Source: Planctomycetes bacterium RBG_16_43_13 (GTDB taxonomy: Bacteria; Planctomycetota; MHYJ01). From it: DNA of 23,518 nt. Shown here piece after piece: positions 22,901-23,518 of this stretch (position 1 is the first letter of the stretch; each line of letters starts with the position of its first letter). The position numbers and the translations under genes were made by a program. The stretch lies in the NCBI GenBank assembly GCA_001828445.1, contig MHYJ01000036.1:4117-27634 (forward strand). Direction: 5' to 3'. Below the pieces are notes generated by a model, which searched no databases, was not told the origin of the DNA, and was given only the letters and a program-made list of their open reading frames with translations.

Positions 22901-23099
22901 AACAACTGGAACATCTATCGGGAGCTTCTCAGTTGCAGACACCACCCATAGAGTAGTAAACAACATGAAATCTATTAATATAGGCCCGCATACGTTTCAT
23001 GGTTTTTTGTGTAGTATGACTACAAATAATGAAAATATAGGATTTGAGCCCATTGGCTTAGAGGTATTCTTTAAACACGTCAGAGAAAAGATAACGTAA
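19965..23099 (+). CDS. Large tail/packaged-DNA stabilization-like protein with LamG insertion
   Basis: Encodes 1044 residues from GTG 19965. The N-terminus (VPIPLTGRWRTSVDGTQLSE, FQVLTNMRYTNAGIRSVSGM) is like P22 gp10/T7 gp12-type tail hub proteins. The C-terminal third (NRLWLCSDQSG, SLYENLILCKEAETWLIDGT, GCVAKDTFKICNIG, GAIVIFDGSSVMPI) has the repeated-strand look of their propeller region. Residues about 192-401 are an inserted laminin-G/concanavalin domain: VVLLLHLDTDFTDSS, KFGAGSCYFDGTGDYLTIPN, WTIDFWVN, LDELRISNVCRHTSNFAPP. Two further beta domains at about 415-500 and 570-665 are duplicates (YWDGTSWITAGSISDGTS versus YWSGSAWTSVGTIDDGTR). The protein probably closes the portal channel and carries host-binding modules. 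Confidence 0.7.
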   Translation: MADKERNPVPIPLTGRWRTSVDGTQLSEGDFQVLTNMRYTNAGIRSVSGMTKINTTTALSYPKIRAGHHFKKDEPTESHLLVQAFNSGETTSRIYRNDTAVPSQGDFNTTQLYTESSGAGVGTFSNAPDGCVAYCNGVESLIWGGNEYRCGAFYNFNPDNSFVYNYSEAVSNTLQTTGNTALLKRTTNTLDNVVLLLHLDTDFTDSSPTTTHIVTANGGAAINTSTKKFGAGSCYFDGTGDYLTIPNDADFDLSGGTWTIDFWVNISATLTSDYIYYHGTDASNYMVISSYIPSLGASPRISLSIVSVGSEVVGLDTPQDITAGAWHHVEVSENANDYYIFIDGTQRAYVSDANRPANYTGSVYIGSDSSGSSFEFKGYLDELRISNVCRHTSNFAPPTSEYAVSTTTYAYIGSTRPLAGLKFYVKTANTATSSASISYWDGTSWITAGSISDGTSASGKTLNQTGSLTFTSTVSTAKPKLLYNIAAYWYLVSWTNINQDTEVYYVTLDTPMQPIVDIWDGIKRQAYAFFKYVGTTYTDHIFNIIGDAYIDADTTTYVELDSLATSSYILAGFAEPMMGVQLHLVPGHVNTASNTLEVFYWSGSAWTSVGTIDDGTRGTSQSLNKSGNITWQGIAKGTEQTTTISTNDTPLYYYKFSFSQALSSDVQLYYVGGIPTQKQISNYKFPVSFHNRLWLCSDQSGQRNKITPSGYNTVSVFNGSDTADFFLGDNTDIITGGSLYTRFGSSLYENLILCKEAETWLIDGTSLNTYALYKISDQYGCVAKDTFKICNIGFEIAQGINKHVAIWQAAGAIVIFDGSSVMPIYFDIENVFDPTSSTTINTAMIHKSSAFYDEAKREYHWLWASGNNTTLNKEYVFDLMRRKWFEIDRSTGKYLQLGIPVTDSNGYKYVYGAIDTGYLERLENGTTFDSNNIVSQFQTPDIPLGGWNNETMLRIVRMIAKSKATTTNSIVMTHYGDMATTGTSIGSFSVADTTHRVVNNMKSINIGPHTFHGFLCSMTTNNENIGFEPIGLEVFFKHVREKIT

Positions 23100-23109
23100 G
23101 GAGGATGTT

Positions 23110-23518
23110 ATGGCAAGTCAGGCTATAGACCCATATTATTACCAATCCAGATTGAAAGAATTACAAGGACAAAAGGAGCTTACCACCGGCCGGGGGCTGA
23201 CACAGCCTGAATTGGAAGCGATACTCAATGCCGAGCTTTCAGCAAGATACACGGCAGAGCAAAGTAGACGACAACAGAGAATTCAGGAGAAGGCCCTTTC
23301 GATACAGGAAAAGTCTGCCAAAGATCAGGCAGAAGCCGCTAAATTAAGCGGTTATGCACAGTTGGCTGTTGGAGGAGCATATTTAGGAAGTAAATTGCCT
23401 GCTATAGCTGAAACAGGCAGGAAGGCCGTTAATTGGGCCACCGGAGCTACTACTTTAACCGGAGCTACGCCTGCATTAACCACGGTAGCAGCAGGGCCGG
23501 TAGCCACTGGAATAACTT
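23110..23518 (+). CDS. Start of a probable internal virion/ejection protein (partial)
   Basis: ATG 23110 follows AAGGAGG (23098-23104) and the frame stays open to the window edge, at least 136 residues. The N-terminal half is helical and Gln/Lys/Glu-rich (YYYQSRLKELQGQKELTTGR ... RRQQRIQEKALSIQEKSAKD). It is followed by an Ala/Gly-rich hydrophobic stretch (YAQLAVGGAYLGSKLPAIAE) and a Thr/Ala-rich tail. Coiled-coil plus membrane-active sequence, encoded after the tail hub, fits podovirus ejection proteins that form the DNA channel through the envelope. The rest of the gene is outside the window, so this is a tentative call. Confidence 0.6.
   Translation, partial: MASQAIDPYYYQSRLKELQGQKELTTGRGLTQPELEAILNAELSARYTAEQSRRQQRIQEKALSIQEKSAKDQAEAAKLSGYAQLAVGGAYLGSKLPAIAETGRKAVNWATGATTLTGATPALTTVAAGPVATGIT

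Noticed and set aside
1..23518. tRNA genes, CRISPR arrays, reverse transcriptase/diversity-generating repeats, insertion sequences
   Set aside because: No cloverleaf, regularly spaced repeats, RT motif, variable/template repeat pair or transposase was found on either strand by eye.

Overview
The window is one densely packed, single-strand stretch of a bacteriophage or prophage genome. About forty genes all read on the + strand, with many ATGA or TGATG-type overlaps and strong GGAGG ribosome sites. No host housekeeping gene, tRNA, rRNA or CRISPR array is visible. The set comprises a large terminase, a portal-type protein, a scaffold-like protein, an HK97/Mu gpT-like major capsid protein, a connector-like protein and a P22 gp10-like tail or stabilization protein. 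With no tail sheath, tail tube or tape-measure gene in view, this suggests a podovirus-like virion. Base composition is moderate, roughly 40% GC by eye. Signal peptides, a possible inner-membrane spanin-like protein and an M15 peptidase fit an environmental, probably Gram-negative, bacterial host, but the sequence does not name it.

Layout. Positions 1-1082 hold a small regulation/recombination module: a ribbon-helix-helix-like protein and a short serine recombinase. A 75-base intergenic region (1083-1157) carries a promoter-like element, a GTTTCA-N3-TGAAAC palindrome and an 11-bp inverted repeat. Positions 1158-4175 hold an HTH protein (possibly the small terminase), a secreted protein, a lysis-like cassette (holin-like, TM/coiled-coil, M15 endolysin) and small accessory proteins. 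Positions 4172-5145 show an AP2/HNH homing endonuclease lodged next to a signal-peptide gene, with what looks like a relic of that gene's 5' end upstream. Positions 5142-9987 encode surface or structural proteins (FN3-like, beta-sandwich and LamG-like) and several tiny membrane peptides.

Positions 9988-13833 are the packaging and portal genes. Positions 13808-14539 are an AT-rich, moron-like cassette with its own promoter-like element and a strong intrinsic terminator. Positions 14556-18439 are the capsid module: scaffold-like, zinc-ribbon, decoration-like, major capsid and beta-helix proteins. Positions 18503-23518 are connector, tail or stabilization genes and the start of a probable ejection or internal virion protein, cut by the window edge.

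The most noteworthy non-coding signal is a two-copy element at 1083-1139 and 13807-13862: CTTGACAAA, then AAGTATA(A/G)A, then GTTTCA-N3-TGAAAC, with nearly identical spacing. One copy lies ahead of the late gene block and the other ahead of the moron-like cassette, suggesting shared control of the two.
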